A DNA stretch of 41,310 nt, taken from assembly GCA_023386675.1 (NCBI GenBank), contig JAEWJG010000160.1, positions 1 through 41,310 of the forward strand, in the 5' to 3' direction. Below, piece after piece: positions 6,272-15,320 of the stretch. The translations under genes and the position numbers were made by a program. Position 1 is the first letter of the stretch. Each line of letters opens with the position of its first letter. This DNA comes from Actinomycetes bacterium. GTDB taxonomy: Bacteria > Actinomycetota > Actinomycetes > Actinomycetales > Microbacteriaceae. Under the pieces are notes generated by a model, which saw only the letters and a list, made by a program, of their open reading frames with translations, was not told where the DNA came from and made no database searches.

Positions 6272-9200
6272 TCAGCGAGCCGTGAACCGCAGGGCGAGCG
6301 AACGCGTCTCCGGGCGCAGCAGGGCATCGGGCCAGACGTCAGGACCGCAAGCGCGGGACCCGAGGCCATTCTGCGCCGCATCCAGGTAGAGGTAGGTCGC
6401 GACCGGCGCCCCGAGCTCGTGCTGGTGCGTCGCGATGCCCACCTCCTCGGCGGTGTGCCTCGCCAACGTGAATCCCGGCCGCCGGCCTCGCGCATCCTGC
6501 CGGGCGTCGACCCGCAGCCAGTCGCGGCCGCCGGTCAGCAGGTCGAGGCTCCTCAGGTCGCTCCGGTGACCGCTCTCCTGCGGCCACGCGTACGGCACGG
6601 TCAGCTGATCGACGGGCGCCCGGTACCGGCCGACGAGCACACCACGGCGGGAGTCTGGGTACGACTCCCCGGGTCCGGTGCCGAACCACCCCGCCTCGTC
6701 CACGTCGACCGGGAGGTCGAACCGGACTCCGATCCGCGGCCAGACGATCGACCAGCGAGAGCTGGGGATCATCTGGAGCGTGAGCAGAACCGCGTCGCCG
6801 TCCAGCTCCCACGACTCCTCGAGGGTGACGGACACGCGGGTGTCGGCAGCGGCCCAGCGGGTCCGGCGCGTGAGGGTGCTGTCCGTGCTGTCGAGCCCGA
6901 CGACCCGGCCGGTCAGCCGGTCCAGGCCGGCCTCGCGCCAGAGCGATGCATACGACGGCCCGGGGATGCCCAGCCCCCGCCCCTCCATCGGGTCGCTGAC
7001 GTCGTAGCTCCCGAGGTGAGATCCGCCGTCGTTGTCCGTCGGAGCGCGCCAGAGCTGGAGGCGGGGACCGGTGACCGGTCTCCCTCCGAGTGCGGTCAGC
7101 CGCCCGTCCTGGAACTCTGCCGGTCCGAGCGCGGTGCGGCCCGCCGGGTCGCGTGGCTGCAAGGCCCCTCGGCGCATCGCGGTGCGTGCGGACGTGCGCG
7201 ACGGACCCGGCCGGCTCTGCCGAACGGGAGCCTGCGCGGCCGCGATGACGTGACCCGCTCCCGCCCACGCGGTGTCCGCGGCGAGCGCCGCCGTGACCGT
7301 GAACCAGAGTTCGCCGCCCGGCTCCTGGAGAAGGGGATCATCGAGCACCACGTGGACCTCGGCGGACTCACCGGCTCGCACGGCATCCCCGTCCTCCCCC
7401 AGCACCTCGAGCACGCCGTCGGCCACCGGCTCGCCGTCGCGCTCCACCCGCCAGGCGAAGGCCAGATCGCCGGTGTCCGACGAGTGACGCAGATTGCGGA
7501 TGCGGACGGCGACCGTCCCGTTCCCGACGGCGATGGCGAAGCGGATGGGCGCGGTGACCGCCGCGAACTCCTTCAGCCCGGGCGTCGGCGTGCCGTCGGA
7601 CAGCACCATGCCGTCCATGCAGAAGTGCCCGTCGTGCACGCCGCCGCCGAAGTCTCCGCCGTAGCCGAAGAACTCCACGCCATCCGGCGTGCTGGTACGG
7701 ATGCCGTGATCGCGCCACTCCCAGACGAAGCCGCCATGCAGTCGGGGGAAGCGGTCGACCAGGTCCTCGTAGACATCGATGCCGCCCGGACCGTTGCCCA
7801 TCGCGTGCACGTACTCGCACAGCAGGAAGGGCTTCGTCCGCTGACGAGCGGACTGCGCTCCCGAGGCGTTCAGCAGCAGCATCGTGGAATCGCTGCCGAT
7901 GCTCGCGACCTCTGCGACGGAGGGGTACATCCGGGAGTAGACGTCGGTGTAGTCGCCGGCGTGGTCGCCTTCGTAGTGGACCGGCCGTCCGGTGTCGCGC
8001 GCCTGGACCCACTCCGCCATCGCCGCCAGGTTCGCTCCGGTCCCCGACTCGTTGCCGAGAGACCACATCACGATGCTCGGGTGGTTCTTGTCCCGCTCGA
8101 CCGTCCGCTGGATGCGGTCGAGGTAGGTCTCGCGCCAGGCGGGGTCCTCGCTCGGGTTGTCCATCCACTCGTCCACGCCCGGCTCGAACTGGCTGCCGCC
8201 GTGATGGAACGCGTGGGTCTCGATGTCGCACTCCAGCATGACCCAGAATCCGAGCTCGTCGGCGAGGTCGAGCACACGCGGATGCGGGGGATAGTGCGCT
8301 GTCCGGATCGCGTTCACGTTGTGACGCTTCATGAGCTCGAGATCGCGCCGCACGAACTCCTCATCGAAACCGCGGCCCAGATCCGGGTGCGTCTCGTGCC
8401 GGTTCATGCCGTGGAAGACGACCCTGCGCCCGTTGACGAGAAAGCGGTCGCCCACGATCTCGACCGTGCGGAAGCCGAGACGGAGCGTGATGGTCTCTGC
8501 GCCGTTCGCGCTCACCACGGAGGCGTCGTAGAGGCGAGGGCTCTCGGCCGTCCACGGTTCGACCCGGTCGATGCGGATCGGCACGACCGCGGACGCATCC
8601 GCCCAGTCGGCCTCGATCCCGAGCCCGGGGATGCGCAAGCTCACCGGGAACCCGTCGTCCTGAACGCGGAGCTCGGTATGCAGCGTGCCAGCTCCGGTGC
8701 GGTGGTCGTACTCGGCGCGGACCCAGATGTCCTCGATCCCGCCGAGCGGGCGAGCCTGCAGGGTGACATCCCGGAAGATGCCCGGCAGCCACCACTGGTC
8801 CTGGTCCTCGACGTAGGTGGACGCCGACCACTGGTGCACCCGGACGGCGATCGTGTTGGGCCCCTCGTGGAGCGCCTCCGTCACGTCGAACTCCTGCGCC
8901 AGGCGCGATCCCGTCCCGACGCCGATCTCCGTCCCGTTCAGCCAGACGCGGTAGCGCGACTCCACCCCGTCGAACCGCAGCACGACGGCTTCGTACGACT
9001 CCCGGTCCAGCCATCCGGCCGGGAGATCGAACGTCCGTCGATGGTCCCCGGTCGGGTTCTCGTCGGGCGAGAAGGGCGGATCCTGTGGGAACGGCAGCTG
9101 GACGTTCGTGTACTGCGGAGCGCCGTACCGGCCGTCACCGTGCAGCACCCAGTGACTGGGCACGGGGAGTTCGTCCCAGCCGGAGTCATCGAAGTCGGGA

Positions 9201-9400
9201 TCGGCGAACGCCTCCTCCGCTTCGCCCGGCGGCAGCGCATCCGGCGCTCCCAGAGTGCCAGGAGCGCCGGAGAGGAGCCGGAACCTCCAGGCGCCGTTGA
9301 GCGACAGCGTCGGCGCGTCCGAGTGCAGCCAGGATCGCGGAGACCGGCGTCGGCCCCGTCCCGGGCCGACGTCGTCGAGGTAATGAGCGGCGGAAACCAC
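6272..9400 (-). CDS. Beta-galactosidase, glycoside hydrolase family 2 (LacZ type)
   Basis: 1042 residues, close to E. coli LacZ (1024). In order: jelly-roll sugar-binding domain (NGAWRFRLL, VPSHWVLHG), immunoglobulin-like domain, barrel with GMNRHETHPDLGR and NAIRTAHYPPHP, acid/base E451 in WSLGNESGTG, and nucleophile E529 in PFLLCEYVHAMGNGPG. The C-terminal domain carries LWRAPTDNDGG and GTGPGESYPDSRRG. All are LacZ-type hallmarks. No signal peptide, so it hydrolyses imported beta-galactosides in the cytosol; other GH2 specificities cannot be fully excluded. The start is GTG 9400 with GAGAGG five bases before. It lies 9 bases behind the alpha-mannosidase gene in the same operon. The stretch around residues 715 to 750 is unusually Arg/Ala-rich but in frame. 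Confidence 0.94.
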   Translation of the reverse strand: MVSAAHYLDDVGPGRGRRRSPRSWLHSDAPTLSLNGAWRFRLLSGAPGTLGAPDALPPGEAEEAFADPDFDDSGWDELPVPSHWVLHGDGRYGAPQYTNVQLPFPQDPPFSPDENPTGDHRRTFDLPAGWLDRESYEAVVLRFDGVESRYRVWLNGTEIGVGTGSRLAQEFDVTEALHEGPNTIAVRVHQWSASTYVEDQDQWWLPGIFRDVTLQARPLGGIEDIWVRAEYDHRTGAGTLHTELRVQDDGFPVSLRIPGLGIEADWADASAVVPIRIDRVEPWTAESPRLYDASVVSANGAETITLRLGFRTVEIVGDRFLVNGRRVVFHGMNRHETHPDLGRGFDEEFVRRDLELMKRHNVNAIRTAHYPPHPRVLDLADELGFWVMLECDIETHAFHHGGSQFEPGVDEWMDNPSEDPAWRETYLDRIQRTVERDKNHPSIVMWSLGNESGTGANLAAMAEWVQARDTGRPVHYEGDHAGDYTDVYSRMYPSVAEVASIGSDSTMLLLNASGAQSARQRTKPFLLCEYVHAMGNGPGGIDVYEDLVDRFPRLHGGFVWEWRDHGIRTSTPDGVEFFGYGGDFGGGVHDGHFCMDGMVLSDGTPTPGLKEFAAVTAPIRFAIAVGNGTVAVRIRNLRHSSDTGDLAFAWRVERDGEPVADGVLEVLGEDGDAVRAGESAEVHVVLDDPLLQEPGGELWFTVTAALAADTAWAGAGHVIAAAQAPVRQSRPGPSRTSARTAMRRGALQPRDPAGRTALGPAEFQDGRLTALGGRPVTGPRLQLWRAPTDNDGGSHLGSYDVSDPMEGRGLGIPGPSYASLWREAGLDRLTGRVVGLDSTDSTLTRRTRWAAADTRVSVTLEESWELDGDAVLLTLQMIPSSRWSIVWPRIGVRFDLPVDVDEAGWFGTGPGESYPDSRRGVLVGRYRAPVDQLTVPYAWPQESGHRSDLRSLDLLTGGRDWLRVDARQDARGRRPGFTLARHTAEEVGIATHQHELGAPVATYLYLDAAQNGLGSRACGPDVWPDALLRPETRSLALRFTAR

Positions 9401-9409
9401 AGAGTCCTC

Positions 9410-12400
9410 TCACTCCACGGCGCGGGGCGCGCGGAATCTCAGAGTCACGATCTCGAACGGATGCAACGCGAGTTCCACCCGGCGCGTCGAAACGGAGCGG
9501 ATCGCCTCGGCGTCGACAGCGCGCTCGAGCAGGTCGGTCGCCTCGACGGCATCCCAGTCGATCGTGGTCGTCACCGACACGGACGAGCGGTCTCCGTGCG
9601 CCTCGTACAGTCGCACCACGAGATCGCCGCTGCCGTCCTCGGCGAGCTTGACCGCCTCGACGATGACCGCCGGGTCGGAGGTGGCGACGAGAGGCTCGAC
9701 CGGCGTGCCGTGGAGCGGTCGCGGCGGCAGGCTCTGCCGATAGCCGTCCTCGATCGCCTCGGGGATGCCGCCGGGCCGCAGGCTCACCGTGAACGAATGC
9801 GTGCCGTGATCGGCGCCCGGGTCCGGATAGCGAGGGGCCCGGAGCAGCGACAGCCGCGCCATCGCCATGGGCCGCCCCGAGGGCGCTTCGAGGGTGCGGA
9901 TGTCGTGCCCGTAGACGACGTCGTTGGCGATCGCTACGCCCCACCCCGGCTCGCCCACCTGGATCCACCGGTGCGCGACGGTCTCGAACCGGGCGGAGTC
10001 CCACGAGGTGTTGCGGTGGATCGCGCGGTGCAGGTGGCCGAACTGGATCTCGGACGCGGCGCGGTCGGCACGGACATCGAGGGGGAAGGCCAGCTTCAGC
10101 AGCTTCTGCGACTCGCGCCAGTCGATGTCGAACGCGAAATCGAGCCGTCCGTCCACGAGCCGGATGCGGAGGTCGATCACGGACCCGCCGAACTCGTGGT
10201 GCACGGCGACGGCGTCCCCGTCGATCCGCACGGCGACGGGATCGAGCAGCTCGATGCCCGAGCGCTGGTCCTCCTCGTTGATGTCCCAGGCGTCCCACTC
10301 GCGCGGAGTGTCACGCAACAGGTGAAGGACGCCGCCGGCCATCCCCTCGGGCAGCACCTCCCGGTCCGCGACCAGATCGCGTACGGAGACGAGGACACCC
10401 CGCCTGTCGATGACGACCCGCAGTGCGGCGTCCTCGAGCACGAACTGGTCGCCGTCCGCCCGTGGGAGCACCACCGTCGAGACGGTGGAGGCGCCGATGC
10501 CCATGGCAGGCACCCCGGCGAGCGGCAGGGGGCCGGCGTTGGCGGTGAGCGGAAGGTCGCCGTCCCCCGTCAGGGCGGAGAGCGCACTGTCGATCAGGCC
10601 ACCGAGGCTCGCCGCGACGCGTTCGTACGCGGCCTCCGCATCCTGGTGCACCCACGCGATGGAGCTGCCCGGCAGGATGTCGTGGAACTGCTGCAGCAGC
10701 ACCGTCCGCCACGCATCGCGGAGCAGCTCGGCGGGATACGGCGCTCCCCGCAGGAGGGTGGCCGTCGCCGACCACAGCTCGGCCTGCCGCAGCAACGCCT
10801 CGCTGTGGCGGTTGCCGCGCTTCGTCTTCTGCTGCGAGACGAGGGTGCCGCGGTGGAGTTCGAGGTACATCTCCCCCACCCACACCGGCGGGCTGGTCAG
10901 TTCGGCCTCTGCTGCGGTGAAGAAGGAGTGCGGGTCCGACAGCTCGACCCGGGGTGAGCCTTCGAGGTCCCGCTTGCGCGCCGCCTGCGCGAGCATCTCG
11001 CGGGTCGGGCCGCCCCCGCCGTCCCCCCAGCCGAACAGCCCGAGGACTTCGCGCGCGGCACCCTTCTCGCTGAACGTCCGCTCGGTCCGCGCGAGGTCCA
11101 GCGCGCCGAGGTCGGAGTTGTAGGTGTCGGCAGGTGGGAGGTGCGTGAACAACCGCGACCCGTCGATCCCCTCCCACTGGAAGGTGGAGTACGGGATGCG
11201 GTTCGTCTCGTTCCAGGACGGCTTCTGGGTGACGAAGTACCGGGCGCCGGCAGCGCGCGCGATCTGGGGGAGCGCCGCGCTGTACCCGAACGAGTCGGGG
11301 AGCCACACCTCGTCGCTCTCGATACCGAACTGCTCCAGGAAGAACTGCTTGCCCATCACGAACTGACGCGCCAGCGCCTCGCCGCCCGGCATGTTGGTGT
11401 CGGATTCGACCCACATGCCCCCGACCGGCCGGATGCGCCCGGCGGCGACAGCCTCTTTGACCCGTTCGAACAGCTCCGGCTGGCTCTCCTGCAACCAGGC
11501 GTATTGCTGCGCGGAGGATGCGGCGAAGACGAAGTCGGGGTCGCGTTCGACGAGGTCGAGGACGTTCGCGAACGTCCTCGCCACCTTGCGAACGGTCTCC
11601 CGGGTCGGCCACAGCCAGGCGCAGTCGATGTGGGCGTGGCCGACGGCGGAGACGCGGAGGGCGCTCGATGCGGCGGGTGCGGCGAGCACGGCGGCCAGCG
11701 CATCCCGGCCGGCGGTCGCCGTACCCGGGATGTCGTCCGGGTCCATCACGTCGACCATGCTCTCGAGGGCGTGCACGATCCGGGCACGCCGGACCCCGTC
11801 CCGGGGCAGCACCTCGACCAGCCCGTCGAGAGTGGTCACGTCCTGCAGCAGCTCCCACACGTCCAGGTCCCGGCGGGCGACCTCGAGCCGCACCAGCCGG
11901 TAGATCGGATCGTCGCCGGCGGTGGCCTTGTCGCCGAGCAGTGTCGGCTCGTACTCGTAGGGCACCTGGATCATCGGATTCGCCGCCGCCTCCAGCAGCA
12001 GCCGGAACGGCCCGGGGTCGGGCAGCGGCACCCACGCGTTGAAGGGTTCGATCGCTTTGACGATCGAACCGTCGGGCCGGTATGCCGTCGCCTCCGCCTG
12101 GAATCCCGGCTGCTCGCCGGTGAAGCCGAGGTCCACGACGAGCTCCGTCTCCTCCGGCGCCCAGTCCGCGGGGACCTCGCCGCGGACGTCGAACCAGACG
12201 GTGTCCCAGGGCGCGCCCCAGCGCGTCCCCACCTGGACCTGCTGGAACGGGCGGTTCACCGCCTCCGCGAACGGGACCGGCTCGCCGCCGACCCGCCACA
12301 TGCCCACTTCGACCGGGCGCGACTCGCGGTAGAGGGCCGGCTGGATGCGGAACCGGGTGAAGCGGCGGACCCGCTGCATCGCGAGCGTCTCGGCATCCAG

Positions 12401-12436
12401 CCGCGACCGTCCGTTCGGGTTGAACTCGTCCGTCAC
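9410..12436 (-). CDS. Alpha-mannosidase, glycoside hydrolase family 38
   Basis: 1008 residues, as in bacterial GH38 enzymes. The N-terminal helical/beta region precedes the catalytic domain with GHAHIDCAWLWP (zinc ligands H267 and D271), MWVESDTNMPGGE, and VWLPDSFGYSAALPQI with nucleophile D381. QQFHDILPGSS provides a further metal ligand and is followed by the C-terminal beta domains. It hydrolyses alpha-linked mannose. No signal peptide, so cytosolic. It starts at GTG 12436, 2 bases after the ThuA-like gene stop, with GGGAGAG upstream, so tight coupling is likely. Together with alpha- and beta-galactosidase in one operon it points to a mixed mannose/galactose glycan. Related specificities of bacterial GH38 (alpha-1,2, 1,3 or 1,6) cannot be separated here. 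Confidence 0.94.
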   Translation of the reverse strand: MTDEFNPNGRSRLDAETLAMQRVRRFTRFRIQPALYRESRPVEVGMWRVGGEPVPFAEAVNRPFQQVQVGTRWGAPWDTVWFDVRGEVPADWAPEETELVVDLGFTGEQPGFQAEATAYRPDGSIVKAIEPFNAWVPLPDPGPFRLLLEAAANPMIQVPYEYEPTLLGDKATAGDDPIYRLVRLEVARRDLDVWELLQDVTTLDGLVEVLPRDGVRRARIVHALESMVDVMDPDDIPGTATAGRDALAAVLAAPAASSALRVSAVGHAHIDCAWLWPTRETVRKVARTFANVLDLVERDPDFVFAASSAQQYAWLQESQPELFERVKEAVAAGRIRPVGGMWVESDTNMPGGEALARQFVMGKQFFLEQFGIESDEVWLPDSFGYSAALPQIARAAGARYFVTQKPSWNETNRIPYSTFQWEGIDGSRLFTHLPPADTYNSDLGALDLARTERTFSEKGAAREVLGLFGWGDGGGGPTREMLAQAARKRDLEGSPRVELSDPHSFFTAAEAELTSPPVWVGEMYLELHRGTLVSQQKTKRGNRHSEALLRQAELWSATATLLRGAPYPAELLRDAWRTVLLQQFHDILPGSSIAWVHQDAEAAYERVAASLGGLIDSALSALTGDGDLPLTANAGPLPLAGVPAMGIGASTVSTVVLPRADGDQFVLEDAALRVVIDRRGVLVSVRDLVADREVLPEGMAGGVLHLLRDTPREWDAWDINEEDQRSGIELLDPVAVRIDGDAVAVHHEFGGSVIDLRIRLVDGRLDFAFDIDWRESQKLLKLAFPLDVRADRAASEIQFGHLHRAIHRNTSWDSARFETVAHRWIQVGEPGWGVAIANDVVYGHDIRTLEAPSGRPMAMARLSLLRAPRYPDPGADHGTHSFTVSLRPGGIPEAIEDGYRQSLPPRPLHGTPVEPLVATSDPAVIVEAVKLAEDGSGDLVVRLYEAHGDRSSVSVTTTIDWDAVEATDLLERAVDAEAIRSVSTRRVELALHPFEIVTLRFRAPRAVE

Positions 12437-12438
12437 GC

Positions 12439-13254
12439 TCAGCTCTCCCGCGACGCGATGGGCTCGCGGGTGTAGTAGTCGACGAGGCCGTCCGGCGACG
12501 GAAGCACGGGACGATCGAACTCTCCCGTCAGGTACATCGGCGTCACGACGTAGGGCTCACGCGCCCGCTCGGGGCGAGCCCAGCGGACACCGTTCGCGAT
12601 GACGCGCTGCACCTCGGGCTGGTGGTAGACCGGGAAGACCTCGTCACCCGGGCTGAAGTAGAAGACGCGCCCGTAGCCGCGGCGGTAGGTCACGCCGCTC
12701 CTGAACACCTCACCGCCCGAGAAGCTGCTGATGAACACCAGCTCATCGGGCTCCGGGATGTCGAAGAACTCGCCGTACATCTCCTGCCCGGGGATGATGA
12801 TCGGCTGCGGCACACCCTCGGCGATGGGATGCCGGGGAGAGATGGTCCACACCAGCTCGCGGTCGGCGTCGTTGCGCCAGCGCAGGCTGCACGTCGTCCC
12901 CATGAGGCGGCGGAAGATCTTGGAGTGGTGGCCCGAGTGCAGGACGATGATGCCCATGCCCTCCAGGACATGGCGGTGGATGCGCTCCACGACCTCGTCG
13001 TCGACCTCGTCGTGGGCGGTGTGGCCCCACCAGAGGAGCACGTCGGTCTCGGCCAGGGTCTCCTCGGTCATGCCGTGCTCCGGCTCATCGAGCACACGGG
13101 TGGACACGGTCACGTCCTCCCCCAGGAGGGCGGTGATCCCCTCCGCGATGGTGGTGTGCATGCCATCGGGGTAGATTCCGCGCACCACCGGATTCACCTG
13201 CTCGTGCCGGTTCTCGCCCCAGACGACGACTCGGATCGGTTCGGTGCTGGTCAT
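12439..13254 (-). CDS. ThuA-like (trehalose-utilisation) domain protein
   Basis: 271 residues with a class I glutamine-amidotransferase-like fold typical of ThuA. The start is RVVVWGENRHEQVNPVVRGI, followed by YPDGMHTTIAEGI, VLLWWGHTAHDEVDDEVV and GIIVLHSGHHSKIFRRLMGT. It then has PRHPIAEGVPQPIIIPGQEM and RGYGRVFYFSPGDEVFPVY. In rhizobia ThuA works with the Gfo/Idh/MocA dehydrogenase ThuB in 3-keto-disaccharide metabolism, and here too a Gfo/Idh/MocA gene is directly upstream with an ATGA overlap (13251-13254). The role in this operon is therefore likely processing of an oxidised (keto) glycoside, but that is inference. The open frame continues far upstream in a non-coding-like frame; the ATG at 13254 is the supported start. 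Confidence 0.88.
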   Translation of the reverse strand: MTSTEPIRVVVWGENRHEQVNPVVRGIYPDGMHTTIAEGITALLGEDVTVSTRVLDEPEHGMTEETLAETDVLLWWGHTAHDEVDDEVVERIHRHVLEGMGIIVLHSGHHSKIFRRLMGTTCSLRWRNDADRELVWTISPRHPIAEGVPQPIIIPGQEMYGEFFDIPEPDELVFISSFSGGEVFRSGVTYRRGYGRVFYFSPGDEVFPVYHQPEVQRVIANGVRWARPERAREPYVVTPMYLTGEFDRPVLPSPDGLVDYYTREPIASRES

Positions 13255-14426
13255 CGGGCGCCTCCTGACGCGATCGTGGCCGGGGCGGACCCCCAGGCCG
13301 GTGTGGCGATGCCGTCGGCAGCGCTGTTCCATGAGGTGAGCAGACCGGCGATGTCGTCGCTCTGCTCGTGGGCGATGGCGTGGGCGAGCGATTCCTCCAG
13401 GAGGTCCGCGATGACGACCCGCTCGCCTCCGCGTTCGCTGCTGCGGATCGCGCCCTCGACCATCGCAAGGCTCAGCACGTTCGCCCGGACCTCGTTCTGA
13501 GGAGTCGTCCCGGTCCGCAGCGCCGTCACGAACTCCTCCAGAGAACCCTCGATGCCCTCGCGGCCGCTCGGGACCTCCACCTCGACTCCGTCGGCATCGA
13601 CGCGCACGACATCGTCGCCGTCCCACGCGGCGGCGCCGTGCTCGCCCCAGACGCGCCAGTCGGCGTTCCACGAGGTCTGCAGCCCCGGGGTGCACCGGCT
13701 GCCGGCGTAGACGAACCGCGCACCCGAAGCGAGTTCGAACTCGGCCGACGCCGCGGCGTCGCCGGCGAACCAGCTCCACGGCGGGTTCCACGAGCTGCAG
13801 CGGACAGCGACCGGCTCATCACTCGTGAGGGAGCGCAGCTGGTCGAAATGATGGATGGACATGTCCACCAGCAGCGGATGCGCCATCTGCTCCCGGAAGC
13901 CGGGCTCGTGGTCGGCGTGGAAGAACTGCGCGTTGACCGTGGCCAGCGGGCCGAGGGCGGCGACGGCGCGGCGGAACCCGGCGAGGTGGTTGAAGTACCG
14001 GCGGGACTGGCTCACCACCAGCAGTTCCCCGGTGATGTCCGCGAGTGCGATCTGGCGGAGCGCCTCGGACACCGTCGGCGCCAGCGGCTTCTCGCACAGG
14101 ACGGGGAGGCCAGCTCGCAGCGCCTGCTCGTTCACGATCCGGTGAGCCTGCGGCACCGTGACGTTGATCACCGCCGCGGCCCCCGATCGCTCGGCGACCT
14201 CGGCGACGGAGGCGCCGACCGCGACACCCGCGAGACCCGCCGACGCCGCGGTCGACGCCGCTAGGTCGACGTCGAGATCGACGACCCCGACGGCCTCCGC
14301 GTGGGGAGACCGGGCGAGCATGCGGATCCACTCGCCGCCCATCGCACCGGCGCCGACGACCACGACCGGCAGCCGGCCGTTCGCCGCAGACCCGTCTCGA
14401 CTCGAATCGATCATGGAGGAGGTCAT
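13251..14426 (-). CDS. Gfo/Idh/MocA-family NAD(P)-dependent dehydrogenase
   Basis: 391 residues from ATG 14426 (alternative ATG 14414, MIDSSRDG). The Rossmann fingerprint VVVVGAGAMGGEWIRMLA lies near the N-terminus. The family motif CEKPLAP sits at about residue 110, and the C-terminal alpha/beta domain contains HPLLVDMSIHHFDQLRSL, whose histidines fit the catalytic position. Members oxidise sugar or inositol hydroxyls, or act as 3-dehydrogenases on glycosides. In this operon it is a candidate for a ThuB-like glycoside dehydrogenase or for the missing inositol dehydrogenase (IolG) of the neighbouring iol genes; sequence alone does not decide. Both ends overlap neighbours by ATGA (14423-14426 with the permease, 13251-13254 with ThuA), so it is tightly coupled. 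Confidence 0.9.
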   Translation of the reverse strand: MTSSMIDSSRDGSAANGRLPVVVVGAGAMGGEWIRMLARSPHAEAVGVVDLDVDLAASTAASAGLAGVAVGASVAEVAERSGAAAVINVTVPQAHRIVNEQALRAGLPVLCEKPLAPTVSEALRQIALADITGELLVVSQSRRYFNHLAGFRRAVAALGPLATVNAQFFHADHEPGFREQMAHPLLVDMSIHHFDQLRSLTSDEPVAVRCSSWNPPWSWFAGDAAASAEFELASGARFVYAGSRCTPGLQTSWNADWRVWGEHGAAAWDGDDVVRVDADGVEVEVPSGREGIEGSLEEFVTALRTGTTPQNEVRANVLSLAMVEGAIRSSERGGERVVIADLLEESLAHAIAHEQSDDIAGLLTSWNSAADGIATPAWGSAPATIASGGAR

Positions 14427-15319
14427 CCTTTCACCGCGCCGCCGAGGCTGGAGCGGAGGAGGTGCTTGCGCACGAAGACATAGAGGATGGCGGGGGGAGC
14501 CACGTAGACGATGGCGCTGGCGGCCAACAGCCCCCAGTCGACCTGGTTGTGCTCGCTGAATGCCCGGAACAGGCCGATCGACAGCGGGTACAGCTCCTGG
14601 CTCTGCAGCATCACGAGGGGGGTGAGGAAGTCGCCCCAGACGTTCATGAAGGTCAGCATCGCAGCGGCGCCGAGGCCCGGACCGACGAGCGGGAGGACGA
14701 CGCGCCAGATCGCGAGGAACCGGGTGTTGCCGTCCACCCAGGCCGCTTCCTCCAATTCGATCGGCACCGCGGCGATCGTCCCCTTCAGCAGCCACAGGGT
14801 GATGGGCAGTTGCAGCACCGCTTCGACCAGGATCAGGCCGACGAGGGTGTTGGTGAGCTGGAGGTTCACCATGATCAGGTAGAGCGGAACGATGGTCGCC
14901 GGAGCGGGGATCACGCGGATCAGGAGGATGCCGTACATGAACGTGCGGCGACCCGGGAAGTTGAACCGCGCCAGGGCGTAGCCGCCCGCGACGCCGAGGA
15001 GCAGGTTGAGGGCGGTCGCGCCGATGCCGATGATGAGGCTGTTGACCAGCAGTTGCGGCGTGCCCGAGTTGGTGAAGAAGCGCACGAAGTTCTCGAACGT
15101 CCACGCCGGAAGCTGCACGTTCGGGCCGGCATGGCCGTCGACGGAGCTCAGCACCACCCAGGCGAACGGCACCAGGCAGAACAGGGCGAGGAGACCGAGC
15201 AGGAAATAGGCGAGGACCCGCTGCACACGGTCGACCGGGGTGAGCGGGCGCTTCCGGAAGCGGCGTTCGGGGGCGGCGCCGGCCTGCCCGCCGACGGGAC
15301 GACTGGTCAGGGACGTCAT
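14423..15319 (-). CDS. Sugar ABC transporter permease, MalG type
   Basis: 298 residues with six predicted membrane spans: YFLLGLLALFCLVPFAWVV, then LLVNSLIIGIGATALNLLL, GILLIRVIPAPATIVPLYLI, VGLILVEAVLQLPITLWLL, AAAMLTFMNVWGDFLTPLV and the C-terminal LAASAIVYVAPPAILYVFV. The EAA loop that contacts the ATPase is EEAAWVDGNTRFLAIWRVVL. It is the second permease of a carbohydrate-uptake ABC importer (CUT1 family). Its start lies 1 base after the stop of the first permease, and its end overlaps the dehydrogenase start by ATGA. The disaccharide or oligosaccharide specificity comes from the binding protein, not from this gene. Confidence 0.95.
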   Translation of the reverse strand: MTSLTSRPVGGQAGAAPERRFRKRPLTPVDRVQRVLAYFLLGLLALFCLVPFAWVVLSSVDGHAGPNVQLPAWTFENFVRFFTNSGTPQLLVNSLIIGIGATALNLLLGVAGGYALARFNFPGRRTFMYGILLIRVIPAPATIVPLYLIMVNLQLTNTLVGLILVEAVLQLPITLWLLKGTIAAVPIELEEAAWVDGNTRFLAIWRVVLPLVGPGLGAAAMLTFMNVWGDFLTPLVMLQSQELYPLSIGLFRAFSEHNQVDWGLLAASAIVYVAPPAILYVFVRKHLLRSSLGGAVKG

Positions 15320-15320
15320 C

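Noticed and set aside
3710..10957. A 2,415-codon open frame on the + strand
   Set aside because: It runs antisense to the alpha-galactosidase and beta-galactosidase genes, has an Arg/Val/Asp/Gly-rich composition typical of the wrong frame in high-G+C DNA, and shows no domain.
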